Below are positions 9,357-16,306 of a stretch of DNA of 64,000 nt, in pieces. Origin of the DNA: Pseudomonas asgharzadehiana (GTDB taxonomy: Bacteria; Pseudomonadota; Gammaproteobacteria; Pseudomonadales; Pseudomonadaceae); the NCBI RefSeq assembly GCF_019139815.1, contig NZ_CP077079.1, positions 4,712,001-4,776,000 of the forward strand. The letters run 5' to 3'. Numbering within the stretch: the stretch's first letter is position 1; the number at the start of each line of letters is the position of its first letter. The notes beneath the pieces were generated by a model, which was not told the origin of the DNA, did no database searches, and worked only from the letters and a program-made list of their open reading frames with translations. The position numbers and the translations under genes are program-made.

Positions 9357-9887
9357 GGGGCATTCCAGGCTTTTCAGCGATAAGTGAACGGGCGACGCAT
9401 CGCCGGTTCGATTTTCAATCGAGCACTTTTCTTGAAGAGTGCTCGCGTGGCACGAATGTGCCGTTCCACCCCGTCTGCCGGGCCCTTGAGCCTTTAGTGA
9501 CGGGGCAGGATGAATTTTTTAAGCAACAAAAAGAAATATTCCGACCCTTCGTCGAATAAAAACCGACTGCAACAGGAGGACATTCTCACTTAAGGACTCA
9601 ACCCGTCCTCTATGCAGGCTGCATCATAGCTGGCTTTGCCACACAAATGGGGCGAAAAGCCAGCCCAGCTTATGGCTATAGCATCGTTATCGTTACGTGC
9701 TTATGACAAAACGATCATTGAATCCATGTGACCTATTGGTTAGAACTCAACACAGGTTGGCGCCGTAACGACGCCGACACTTGGCTCGCCACGCCGGCAG
9801 CGAGCCCACCAACGGCAGAAAAACTCTGCCCGGCCTCAGACGAGGCCGAAGGATATCAAGACAGTCAACAAGTGAGGGAAACACCCT
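9357..9887. other. 531-bp intergenic region with several hairpins upstream of rmf
   Basis: No standard gene was seen. Inverted repeats are GAGCACT/AGTGCTC (9421-9444), GGCAC/GTGCC (9449-9462), CCCCGTC/GACGGGG (9469-9505) and CTGGCTTT/AAAGCCAG (9630-9663). Only the last has a purine-rich loop. None is followed by a long T run, so they are not simple terminators. A 27-codon open frame lies at 9510-9593. The stretch could be a structured 5' leader of rmf, a small RNA, or both. Rmf is strongly growth-phase regulated in other bacteria, so a long regulatory region would fit. Confidence 0.4.
9510..9593 (+). CDS. Possible 27-residue small protein
   Basis: ATG at 9510 is preceded by GGGGCAGG and opens 27 codons ending at TAA 9591-9593. 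The product is very polar and lysine/asparagine/serine-rich (MNFLSNKKKYSDPSSNKNR), which is unusual for this GC-rich genome and gives the stretch a low GC content. There is no family match that I know. It lies in the long gap before rmf. It may be chance: the only support is a plausible ribosome binding site and a complete frame. Confidence 0.2.
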   Translation: MNFLSNKKKYSDPSSNKNRLQQEDILT

Positions 9888-10103
9888 ATGAGAAGACTTA
9901 AGCGTGATCCGTTGGAAAGAGCTTTTTTACGCGGATATCAATATGGCGTTCATGGCAAATCCCGTGAGCTTTGCCCATTTACTCTACCGTCGGTACGCCA
10001 AGCCTGGATCAACGGCTGGCGAGAAGGACGCGGCGACAACTGGGACGGTATGACTGGCACTGCGGGAATCCACAGACTCAACGAACTTCACGCCGTCGGC
10101 TAA
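9888..10103 (+). CDS. rmf: Ribosome modulation factor
   Basis: A 71-residue basic protein that dimerises 70S ribosomes into inactive 100S particles in stationary phase or stress. The signature is clear: MRRLKRDPLERAFLRGYQYG, then SRELCPFTLPSVRQAWINGW. The length is slightly above E. coli Rmf (55) because of a tail DNWDGMTGTAGIHRLNELHAVG, usual in Pseudomonas. The start is supported by GTGAGGGAAAC upstream. A terminator follows at 10191. It lies convergent to pyrD and downstream of a long structured intergenic region. Confidence 0.95.
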   Translation: MRRLKRDPLERAFLRGYQYGVHGKSRELCPFTLPSVRQAWINGWREGRGDNWDGMTGTAGIHRLNELHAVG

Positions 10104-10190
10104 TCAGGGCACTTAATTCCGACACACCACCTTTGAATATGTAACGACTTAACCACGCACGTCCTATCCGGGCGGCGGGCTTCGGCCCAG

Positions 10191-10215
10191 GGGGCTCCTT
10201 TATGGAGCCCTTTTT
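10191..10215 (+). terminator. Intrinsic terminator after rmf
   Basis: The stem GGGCTCC / GGAGCCC with loop TTTAT is followed by five T. An additional GC-rich hairpin (GGGC-TTCG-GCCC) lies just upstream. It separates rmf from the convergent pyrD. Confidence 0.85.
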
Positions 10216-10227
10216 ATGGGCTGTGGC

Positions 10228-11256
10228 TCAGGCTTTTTTGGGCAATGCCGCAATCGCATCCACCGACTGGCGGATCAGTTCAGGGCCCTTATAGATAAAA
10301 CCGGAGTACAACTGCACCAGGCTGGCGCCCGCGGCGATCTTCTCGGCCGCATGCTTACCTTCGGTAATACCGCCTACCGCGATAATCGGCAAACGACCGG
10401 CCAGCTCGGCAGCCAGCACCTTGACGATATGGGTGCTCTTGTCCCGTACCGGCGCGCCCGACAGGCCACCGGCTTCATCGCCATGGGCCAGGCCTTCGAC
10501 GCCGACCCGGCTCAGGGTAGTGTTGGTTGCAATCACCGCATCCATACCGGCATCCACCAGCGCCTGGGCTACCAGCACGGTTTCTTCATCGCTCATGTCC
10601 GGGGCAATCTTGATGGCCAGGGGCACGCGTTTGCCGTGGCGCACGGCCAGGTCTTCCTGGCGCTGGCGCAAGGCTTCGAGCAGTTGCTTGAGCGAGTCGC
10701 CAAATTGCAGGCTGCGCAGACCCGGGGTGTTGGGCGAGCTGACGTTGACGGTGACGTAGCTGGCGTGGGCGTAGACCTTGTCTAGGCAGATCAGGTAATC
10801 ATCCACCGCACGCTCGACCGGGGTGTCAACGTTCTTGCCGATGTTGATGCCCAGGATGCCTTTGTACTTGGCGGCCTGAACCCGCGACAGCAGATGATCA
10901 ACGCCCAAGTTGTTGAAGCCCATGCGGTTGATGATCGCCTGCGCTTCCGGCAGGCGGAAAATACGCGGCTTGGGGTTACCCGGTTGCGGTCTCGGCGTCA
11001 CGGTGCCGATCTCGACAAAGCCAAAACCCAATTGCGCGAAGCCGTCGATGGCCGAGCCATTCTTGTCCAGGCCCGCAGCCAGCCCGACCGGATTGGGAAA
11101 ATCGAGCCCCATCACCGACACCGGCATTTTTGCCGGTGCCTTGCATACCAGGCCATTGAGCCCCAGGCGGCCGCCCGCGCCGATCAGGTCCAGGGACAGA
11201 TCGTGGGAGGTTTCCGGGGAGAGTTTGAACAACAGCTGGCGGGCCAGGGTATACAT
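10228..11256 (-). CDS. pyrD: Dihydroorotate dehydrogenase (quinone), class 2
   Basis: Oxidises dihydroorotate to orotate in pyrimidine synthesis, passing electrons through FMN to quinone at the inner membrane face. The 342 residues carry the class 2 N-terminal amphipathic helix ([19 protein letters not shown]), [15 protein letters not shown] (FMN site), [14 protein letters not shown] with the catalytic serine, [10 protein letters not shown], and [20 protein letters not shown] near the C-terminus. The length is standard. It is transcribed alone, with the type III secretion relic upstream on the same strand. Confidence 0.96.
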   Translation of the reverse strand: MYTLARQLLFKLSPETSHDLSLDLIGAGGRLGLNGLVCKAPAKMPVSVMGLDFPNPVGLAAGLDKNGSAIDGFAQLGFGFVEIGTVTPRPQPGNPKPRIFRLPEAQAIINRMGFNNLGVDHLLSRVQAAKYKGILGINIGKNVDTPVERAVDDYLICLDKVYAHASYVTVNVSSPNTPGLRSLQFGDSLKQLLEALRQRQEDLAVRHGKRVPLAIKIAPDMSDEETVLVAQALVDAGMDAVIATNTTLSRVGVEGLAHGDEAGGLSGAPVRDKSTHIVKVLAAELAGRLPIIAVGGITEGKHAAEKIAAGASLVQLYSGFIYKGPELIRQSVDAIAALPKKA

Positions 11257-11345
11257 GGGCGGGCTAGACTCGGATGGCAGCGAAAGGTGGCGCCGATTAT
11301 AGCCGGGGTCACACCATGCACGCGAGGCGTGCCGGCCAAACCTTA

Positions 11346-11798
11346 CTAACGCTGCTGCATCAGCGCCTCATAACGCGACCAGATCTTTTCTGCATAGCGC
11401 ATGCGCAGTGCCTCACGCTCGGGCCCGGTGCCCGCGTTGTAGGCCCCCACCGCCGTCCAGTTGTAGCCAAACCGCTGGATGAATTCGGCCAGAATCGAAG
11501 CCGCCACCTCCACCGACAGGCAGGGCTCACGCAATAGCCGCTCCTCGGTAATGCCCGACTGGAGCAGGCGGGGCAAATGGATGCTGTTGATTTGCATCAG
11601 GCCGATATCCCGGCTGCCGTTGCGGTTGGCAGGGTTGACCGCCTCTGGCCGATTATCCGACTCCACGGCAGCGATGGCCTGCAGCAATTCCGGCTCGATA
11701 TCGTAGCGACGGGCCGTTTCCTCCCAGCAAAAGGCCAGCGCCTGCTCACTGCTCATCACCGCCATAAACAGGAAGGCCCTGCGCCAGAACCTACCCAT
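11346..11798 (-). CDS. IagB/IpgF-like lytic transglycosylase of a type III secretion system
   Basis: A small 150-residue periplasmic muramidase-like protein. After a signal peptide ([17 protein letters not shown]) comes an SLT fold: [20 protein letters not shown] with catalytic-type Glu in AAVESDN, the [12 protein letters not shown] motif, and [12 protein letters not shown]. Size and leading FCWEEAA-type start match IagB/IpgF, which open the cell wall for needle assembly, rather than housekeeping Slt proteins. The start overlaps the end of the HilA-like gene by 8 nt, the same hilA-iagB order as in SPI-1. With most of the injectisome missing here, its present use is uncertain. Confidence 0.85.
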   Translation of the reverse strand: MGRFWRRAFLFMAVMSSEQALAFCWEETARRYDIEPELLQAIAAVESDNRPEAVNPANRNGSRDIGLMQINSIHLPRLLQSGITEERLLREPCLSVEVAASILAEFIQRFGYNWTAVGAYNAGTGPEREALRMRYAEKIWSRYEALMQQR

Positions 11799-12177
11799 GG
11801 CTGACTCGGCCGCAGGTCAAGCACACCTGCCCAGCCGCTCTCATGCGCGTCTCGGTCTCCACTGGGCATGTAAAGCGATACCCTCTGCCATAGATCGTCT
11901 TGATAAATGTCTTGTCGGCGCCAAGGTGTTTGCGCAGCGAATAGATACAACGTGTCAGCGACTCCTCGGCAACTTCCCCCTGGGGCCACGCCTGCTCCAA
12001 CAGATGATCCTTGGTCATCAGCACCCCGCCAGACCCCAACAGCAACCGCAGAACCTGCAACTCCTTGGGCGGCAGTTGAACGTCCGTGGTCCTGCCGGTC
12101 AGGCGGCCATCGCCATGCAACGTCCAATGGGCAAAGACCAGTGAAGTCGTCGGCATACGTTCATCCACGACGGCCAT
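11791..12177 (-). CDS. HilA-like winged-helix regulator, DNA-binding domain only
   Basis: A 128-residue protein made almost entirely of an OmpR/ToxR-type winged helix (LPPKELQVLRLLLGSGGVLM, then ESLTRCIYSLRKHLG and FIKTIYGRGYRF). HilA of SPI-1 has this domain at its N-terminus followed by about 400 residues of TPR-like sequence, which are missing here. The frame ends soon after the wing with [14 protein letters not shown] 12177 is preferred to TTG 12195 because GAGG sits five bases before it. It is coupled to the iagB-like gene. It may be a truncated remnant or a minimal regulator. Confidence 0.75.
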   Translation of the reverse strand: MAVVDERMPTTSLVFAHWTLHGDGRLTGRTTDVQLPPKELQVLRLLLGSGGVLMTKDHLLEQAWPQGEVAEESLTRCIYSLRKHLGADKTFIKTIYGRGYRFTCPVETETRMRAAGQVCLTCGRVSHG

Positions 12178-12332
12178 AGCTACCTCGGCATCCAACTAAT
12201 GACATTGAAATCCTTATTTTCCATACGGGCTCCAGCGCCCACGCCACGACTATAGAAACCTGCTTCGCAAGCCACGCTAGGAAAAAAGCCATAGATCCGG
12301 CGACTTCAAGAACTGCCCTGTCGGAATTTTCT

Positions 12333-12551
12333 TCAACCATCTGGCGCCCATTGTTGATAGACCTCGTACAGCTCAACCCCAAGTCGATCCTCCAACTGCA
12401 CCAGCTCACCCAAGGCAAACAGCTGGCCGTTGACCCGCACCTCAACGCTATGGATGACCGTGGGCGCCAACGGCAACACCTTCCCAGGCGCAAAGGCGGC
12501 CAGGCGCCTGCGACTGATCAGTTGTTCCTGCAGAAGAATTTCCAGATGCAT
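12333..12551 (-). CDS. SpoA (FliN-like) C-terminal domain of SctQ, remnant or short form
   Basis: A 72-residue protein that reads as one SpoA domain: KVLPLAPTVIHSVEVRVNGQ, then LFALGELVQLEDRLGVELYEVY. This is the pattern of FliN/HrcQb/SpaO C-termini, which form the cytosolic sorting ring of type III systems. Full SctQ proteins have about 300 residues, and the N-terminal part is absent. The ATG has AAGGCG upstream and begins 15 nt after the SctC stop, so the two genes are co-transcribed. Many systems also make the SpoA domain as a separate product, so a functional short form is possible. Confidence 0.65.
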   Translation of the reverse strand: MHLEILLQEQLISRRRLAAFAPGKVLPLAPTVIHSVEVRVNGQLFALGELVQLEDRLGVELYEVYQQWAPDG

Positions 12552-12566
12552 GGGTTAACGCCTTAT

Positions 12567-14006
12567 TCACGGAGAGAGATCACTGCCCGGTCGTACAAAC
12601 GCGCGTTGCACCCGCTCGTACTGCGCCGCAGTCAAGGGCGGAGGCCCCAAGCCTGCAGACATGCCCTGCCCTTCGCTGCTGACCACCCGGGCCTGAACCA
12701 CAAACAGACGAACCTCGGCAGGATCGCTTCGCGCCACGCCGTACGCCGGCTCGCGCGCGTCACGCCGGAACGCTCCCAGCCACAGGCGCCGGCCCTGGGG
12801 CACGCGCACCACCGTGCTCACACTCACACGCCCAACGGCTGTGGGTTTACCACGCCGCCCCACCTCACTGACCTGGCGGCCATCCTGCACATTGAGCAAC
12901 ATCTCGATTTGATTCGCTTCAACAATGCGCGGCAGCACACTGACCTGAGAACCATAGGGCACAGGTTTCCAGTCAGCCGTGTCGTTTCCGGGAGCCGACA
13001 GGTAAAAGGTATGGTTGTCTTCGAACACGGCCGGTACGTTCTCCTGGGTAAGCACCACCGGTAACGTCACCACCCTTGCACGGCGTCGACGTTCAAGCGC
13101 GGCGATCTGCTCCATCAACTGCCGGTCTTCCAGCGGCGCCGGAACGTGCGCGTTTGATGCGCTGGTTTGATTGTCCGGGACGAGGTTCAGCTTTTTCATG
13201 TCGTCACGGTTCATGTCCACCAGCCACAACGAGACTTCGACGGCTCGCCTGGGCGTGTCCAGTTCCGCCACCAGTTGCTCGATAAACTTCACCTGTGCAG
13301 GTTTACCCTTGATCAGCAGGCTGTTGGTATCGGCATAAGCGGTCACCCCAAGGCTCCGGTCAGCCAGCGGCCCCTTGTGCTCACTCGCCAGCAGGGCCTG
13401 GATCGTCGACGCCATGCCCGGCACCGTCACCTTCTGGTCGCCCATGGCGTACTCGCGGTCGGCCACAGGGGTATTCAGCACGTGAGCCACGCCAAAGGCC
13501 TGGCTACCCACGCGCAGCCCGGCGCGCTGGCGGTCCATCAATTGAGCCAGGCGCAACACCTGGTCGACGTAGTTGGGCGGCCCCGACACATAGAAGGTGC
13601 GCCCCTCGCTGACGCGCAAGGGGTAGCGCGTCTCATCGAGCCCCGAACGACGCATGAGGCTGCGAAACCGGTCGATGGAAAGATGCCGCAGCGCCACCAC
13701 CGAGCTTTTCGCCTCACTGGCGTCATAGACAAAAATCGCTTGCCCATCGCCATACCAGATCAAGCCGTGCTGCAGCGCCAGGGACTCCAGCGTCTGTTGC
13801 GATGCGTCGAGCGCCAGCACCCCACTGAAACGTTGACGCGCCACTTCCCGGCTCACAACCACGGGCACGCCCAAGGGCACCGACAAAGCGCTGAAAACAG
13901 TGTGCAGGCTCTCGTCCCGCGCTTCATAGGTGGCGCCCCTGGCGAGCATGTTCCCCAGCATCAGCGCGGCAAACAGCAGCCCGCGACAACGCCGCAGGCG
14001 AGACAT
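12567..14006 (-). CDS. sctC: Type III secretion outer-membrane secretin SctC (InvG-like)
   Basis: A predicted outer-membrane ring protein of 479 residues, nearest in look to InvG of SPI-1. Signal peptide RCRGLLFAALMLGNMLARGA, N0 domain (about 22-95), N1 domain (LRHLSIDRFRSLMRRSGLDE to about 165), then the secretin domain with LPVVLTQENVPAVFEDNHTF and YGSQVSVLPRI. The conserved secretin segment of the VPxLGxIPxIGxLF type, expected after RRLWLGAFRRDA, is not there: the chain runs straight to REPAYGVARSDPAEVRLFVV. That deletion casts doubt on pore formation. ATG 14006 gives a clean signal peptide, so GTG 14030 is rejected. Confidence 0.8.
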   Translation of the reverse strand: MSRLRRCRGLLFAALMLGNMLARGATYEARDESLHTVFSALSVPLGVPVVVSREVARQRFSGVLALDASQQTLESLALQHGLIWYGDGQAIFVYDASEAKSSVVALRHLSIDRFRSLMRRSGLDETRYPLRVSEGRTFYVSGPPNYVDQVLRLAQLMDRQRAGLRVGSQAFGVAHVLNTPVADREYAMGDQKVTVPGMASTIQALLASEHKGPLADRSLGVTAYADTNSLLIKGKPAQVKFIEQLVAELDTPRRAVEVSLWLVDMNRDDMKKLNLVPDNQTSASNAHVPAPLEDRQLMEQIAALERRRRARVVTLPVVLTQENVPAVFEDNHTFYLSAPGNDTADWKPVPYGSQVSVLPRIVEANQIEMLLNVQDGRQVSEVGRRGKPTAVGRVSVSTVVRVPQGRRLWLGAFRRDAREPAYGVARSDPAEVRLFVVQARVVSSEGQGMSAGLGPPPLTAAQYERVQRAFVRPGSDLSP

Positions 14007-14135
14007 CAATGCAGTGAAATCAGCGTACACCGTGGGGTTCCTGGGGCGGCCTGGGTTTAAGAAGCGGCCATACTGAGAGCCAGCCCGATTTCAATCTTGA
14101 TGGAAAGTTGACGAGCGATTGCCCCTGCCGGCCCG

Positions 14136-14151
14136 TGGCATGTGCCTTGCT
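14136..14151 (+). promoter_or_regulatory. Sigma-54 promoter of nasST
   Basis: TGGCATGTGCCTTGCT matches the RpoN consensus (TGGCAYG-N4-TTGCW), with GG and GC exactly ten bases apart. The predicted transcript starts near 14162, just before the first hairpin of the ANTAR leader. This fits nitrogen control by NtrC, as known for nitrate assimilation genes in related bacteria. Confidence 0.8.
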
Positions 14152-14171
14152 ATGCACTCCGTATCAAAGCG

Positions 14172-14259
14172 CGCACCAACGGCGGAGCGGGCTGATGGAC
14201 AAAGGCGTCGTTACCCGCCATGACGTGCACCGTCATCTGCGGGAACGGCGCTTTTTTTT
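14172..14259 (+). promoter_or_regulatory. Two-hairpin ANTAR leader and terminator upstream of nasS
   Basis: Hairpin 1 (14172-14189) has stem CGCACC/GGAGCG with one A-A mismatch and loop AACGGC. Hairpin 2 (14198-14209) has stem GAC/GTC and loop AAAGGC. Both six-base loops have A at position 1 and G at position 4, the rule for ANTAR-protein binding RNAs. The 3' side of hairpin 2 is also the start of a terminator stem (14205-14218 with 14239-14251, 13 pairs, one bulge) ending in T8. The two folds exclude each other, so NasT binding should allow read-through into nasS. The inner part holds ATGACG/CGTCAT. Confidence 0.75.
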
Positions 14260-14279
14260 GAAAGAAAAGGTAGGTGTTG

Positions 14280-15506
14280 ATGAGCGATTCGGTTGGCAAC
14301 AGCCCGATAAACGACCCGCTGGCATGGGTCAACGGCAGTGATGCCCCGGAAAAGAGCAGCCTCGACCTGGGCTTCATGGCCTTGAGCGATTGCGCGTCCC
14401 TGGTGGTGGCCGCGACCCAGGGTTTCGCCCAGCCCTATGGCCTGACCCTGAACCTCAAGCGCCAATCCTCATGGGCCAACCTGCGGGATAAACTGGTCAG
14501 CGGCGAACTGCACGCCGCCCACAGCCTGTACGGGTTGATCTATGCCGTGCACCTGGGTATCGGCGGCGTCGCGCCCACCGAGATGGCGGTATTGATGGGG
14601 CTCAATCAGAACGGCCAGAGCATCAACCTCTCCCACGGCCTGCAGCAGCAGGGGGTGGTCACTCCTGAGGCACTGGACCGCCACGTGCACCAAAGCCGAA
14701 CAAAACTGACCTTTGCCCAGACCTTTCCCACAGGCACGCACGCCATGTGGTTGTATTACTGGCTCGCAAGCCAAGGCATTCATCCGTTGCAGGACGTGGA
14801 CAGCGTCGTGGTCCCGCCCCCGCAAATGGTTGCACACCTGCAGGCCGGGCGTATCGACGGCTTTTGCGTCGGCGAACCCTGGAGCGCCAGCGCAGTCGCG
14901 CAAAGCCAGGGCTTTACCCTGGCGACCACCCAGGCGATCTGGCCCGATCATCCGGAAAAAGTGCTCGGCTGCACCCAGGCATTCGTCGACCAATACCCCA
15001 ATACCGCCCGGGTATTGGTGATGGCCATCCTCGAAGCCAGCCGGTTTATAGAAGAGAGCACCGAAAACCGCCGTTCCACCGCGCAGTTGCTCAGCGGCCG
15101 TGACTATCTGGATGCCCCGCTCAATTGCATCGAACCGCGCCTGCTGGGCACTTATGACGACGGCCTGGGCAACCAGTGGCAAGACCCCCACGCGCTGCGC
15201 TTTTTTGCTGACGGCGAGGTAAACCTGCCGTACCTCTCAGACGGCATGTGGTTCATGACCCAGTTTCGCCGCTGGGGCCTGCTGCGCGACGACCCCGACT
15301 ACCTGGGCGTTGCGCGCCAGGTGCAGCAACTGGCGCTGTATCGCCAGGCGGCCGAGGCGTTGGGCATCAGTGCAGCGCAACGCGACATGCGCAGCAGCCA
15401 GTTGATCGACGGCAAGGTGTGGGATGGCTCTGACCCGGCCGACTACGCCCGCAGCTTTCGCCTGCATGCGCTGGCCGATCACGCCAGCCGCCAAGCCTTG
15501 CGCTGA
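14280..15506 (+). CDS. nasS: NasS nitrate-sensing protein (NrtA-like)
   Basis: A 408-residue cytosolic relative of ABC nitrate-binding proteins. In Pseudomonas and Azotobacter NasS holds NasT inactive until nitrate or nitrite binds. Family sequence is seen in LGFMALSDCASLVVAATQGF, SLYGLIYAVHLGIGG, VVPPPQMVAHLQAGRIDGFC with VGEPW, and FRRWGLLRDDPDYLG. No signal peptide or lipobox is present, as expected for the sensor and not the transporter component. ATG 14280 follows AAAAGGTAGGTG. It is 13 nt from nasT. Its own leader carries NasT-type RNA hairpins, so it may be under feedback control. Confidence 0.93.
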   Translation: MSDSVGNSPINDPLAWVNGSDAPEKSSLDLGFMALSDCASLVVAATQGFAQPYGLTLNLKRQSSWANLRDKLVSGELHAAHSLYGLIYAVHLGIGGVAPTEMAVLMGLNQNGQSINLSHGLQQQGVVTPEALDRHVHQSRTKLTFAQTFPTGTHAMWLYYWLASQGIHPLQDVDSVVVPPPQMVAHLQAGRIDGFCVGEPWSASAVAQSQGFTLATTQAIWPDHPEKVLGCTQAFVDQYPNTARVLVMAILEASRFIEESTENRRSTAQLLSGRDYLDAPLNCIEPRLLGTYDDGLGNQWQDPHALRFFADGEVNLPYLSDGMWFMTQFRRWGLLRDDPDYLGVARQVQQLALYRQAAEALGISAAQRDMRSSQLIDGKVWDGSDPADYARSFRLHALADHASRQALR

Positions 15507-15519
15507 CAGGAGTACTTCC

Positions 15520-16095
15520 ATGCTGCGAATCCTGTTGATCAATGACACCCCGCGCAAGGTCGGACGCCTCAGAACCGCACTGATCGAAGCCGGTTTTGAG
15601 GTGATCGATGAGTCGGGCCTGACCATCGACCTGCCGGCACGCGTCGAAACGGTGCGCCCGGACGTGATCCTGATCGATACCGAGTCACCGGGCCGCGATG
15701 TGATGGAACAGGTGGTGCTGGTCAGCCGCGACCAACCCCGGCCGATCGTGATGTTTACCGATGAACATGACCCGGATGTGATGCGCCAGGCAATCAAGTC
15801 TGGCGTCAGCGCCTACATCGTCGAAGGTATCCAGGCCCAGCGCCTGCAGCCGATTCTCGACGTGGCAATGGCCCGCTTCGAAAGCGACCAGGCCCTGCGC
15901 GCCCAGCTTCAGGCCCGGGACCAACAGTTGGCCGAGCGCAAACGCATCGAACTGGCCAAGGGCATGTTGATGAAAATGAAAGACTGCAATGAGGAAGAGG
16001 CCTACACCCTGATGCGCCGCCAGGCCATGAGCCGCCAGCAGAAACTGATCCAGGTGGCTGAGCAGATTATCGCCATGAGCGAGTTGCTCGGCTGA
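15520..16095 (+). CDS. nasT: NasT ANTAR-domain antitermination regulator
   Basis: A 191-residue response-regulator-like protein. Residues 1-120 form a receiver-like domain (LRILLINDTPRKVGRLRTAL, with DVILIDTESPGRD holding the usual Asp region). Residues 130-190 form the ANTAR RNA-binding domain (AERKRIELAKGMLMKMKD, then NEEEAYTLMRRQAMSRQQK). It binds paired hexaloop hairpins in nascent leaders and prevents termination when nitrate frees it from NasS. ATG 15520 follows ACAGGAG. A sigma-54 promoter begins two bases after its stop, so the downstream nasA unit has its own start. Confidence 0.96.
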   Translation: MLRILLINDTPRKVGRLRTALIEAGFEVIDESGLTIDLPARVETVRPDVILIDTESPGRDVMEQVVLVSRDQPRPIVMFTDEHDPDVMRQAIKSGVSAYIVEGIQAQRLQPILDVAMARFESDQALRAQLQARDQQLAERKRIELAKGMLMKMKDCNEEEAYTLMRRQAMSRQQKLIQVAEQIIAMSELLG

Positions 16096-16097
16096 TT

Positions 16098-16113
16098 TGG
16101 CTCATCTCTTGCT
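16098..16113 (+). promoter_or_regulatory. Sigma-54 promoter of nasA
   Basis: TGGCTCATCTCTTGCT has the invariant GG and GC ten bases apart and a perfect TTGCT -12 box. The -24 box is TGGCTCA and not TGGCACG. A start near 16125 would place the transcript end just before the first ANTAR hairpin at 16128. It starts two bases after the nasT stop. Confidence 0.7.
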
Positions 16114-16127
16114 AAACAATCAACACA

Positions 16128-16209
16128 GGTAACCAACGGCGGTTGCCCCTCCACGACAAAGACGTCGCACATCCGGTTTGCCCACGCGAACCCGGTGGCG
16201 GCGTTTTTT
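16128..16209 (+). promoter_or_regulatory. Two-hairpin ANTAR leader and terminator upstream of nasA
   Basis: Hairpin 1 (16128-16147) is GGTAACC/GGTTGCC, seven pairs, loop AACGGC. Hairpin 2 (16154-16167) is CGAC/GTCG, loop AAAGAC. Both loops have A1 and G4. Hairpin 2's 3' strand is reused in CGTCGC (16163-16168) pairing with GCGGCG (16198-16203), which is followed at once by T6, with an inner hairpin CCGGTTTG/CGAACCCGG. So the NasT-bound fold and the terminator are mutually exclusive. A further hairpin GGCCCCC/GGGGGCC lies at 16217-16235. Nitrate, through NasST, should permit transcription of nasA. Confidence 0.85.
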
Positions 16210-16306
16210 CGTTTTTGGCCCCCGTCATGGGGGCCGGTGGGGTGGCCTCAGCCGGCGACTCCATCACCAGGCCTTCTTACAAGACTCCCAACCGTTGAGG
16301 TGCGTG

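Noticed and set aside
12161..12493. A 110-codon frame overlapping the SctQ fragment
   Set aside because: It is out of frame with the SpoA-like protein, rich in Trp, Cys and Arg, and shows no family pattern. The 137-bp gap between the HilA-like gene and the SctQ fragment held nothing else.
16217..16235. GGCCCCC/GGGGGCC hairpin before nasA as a second terminator
   Set aside because: The stem is strong but is followed by GGTGGGGTGG, with no T run. It may tune translation or mRNA stability but is not an intrinsic terminator.
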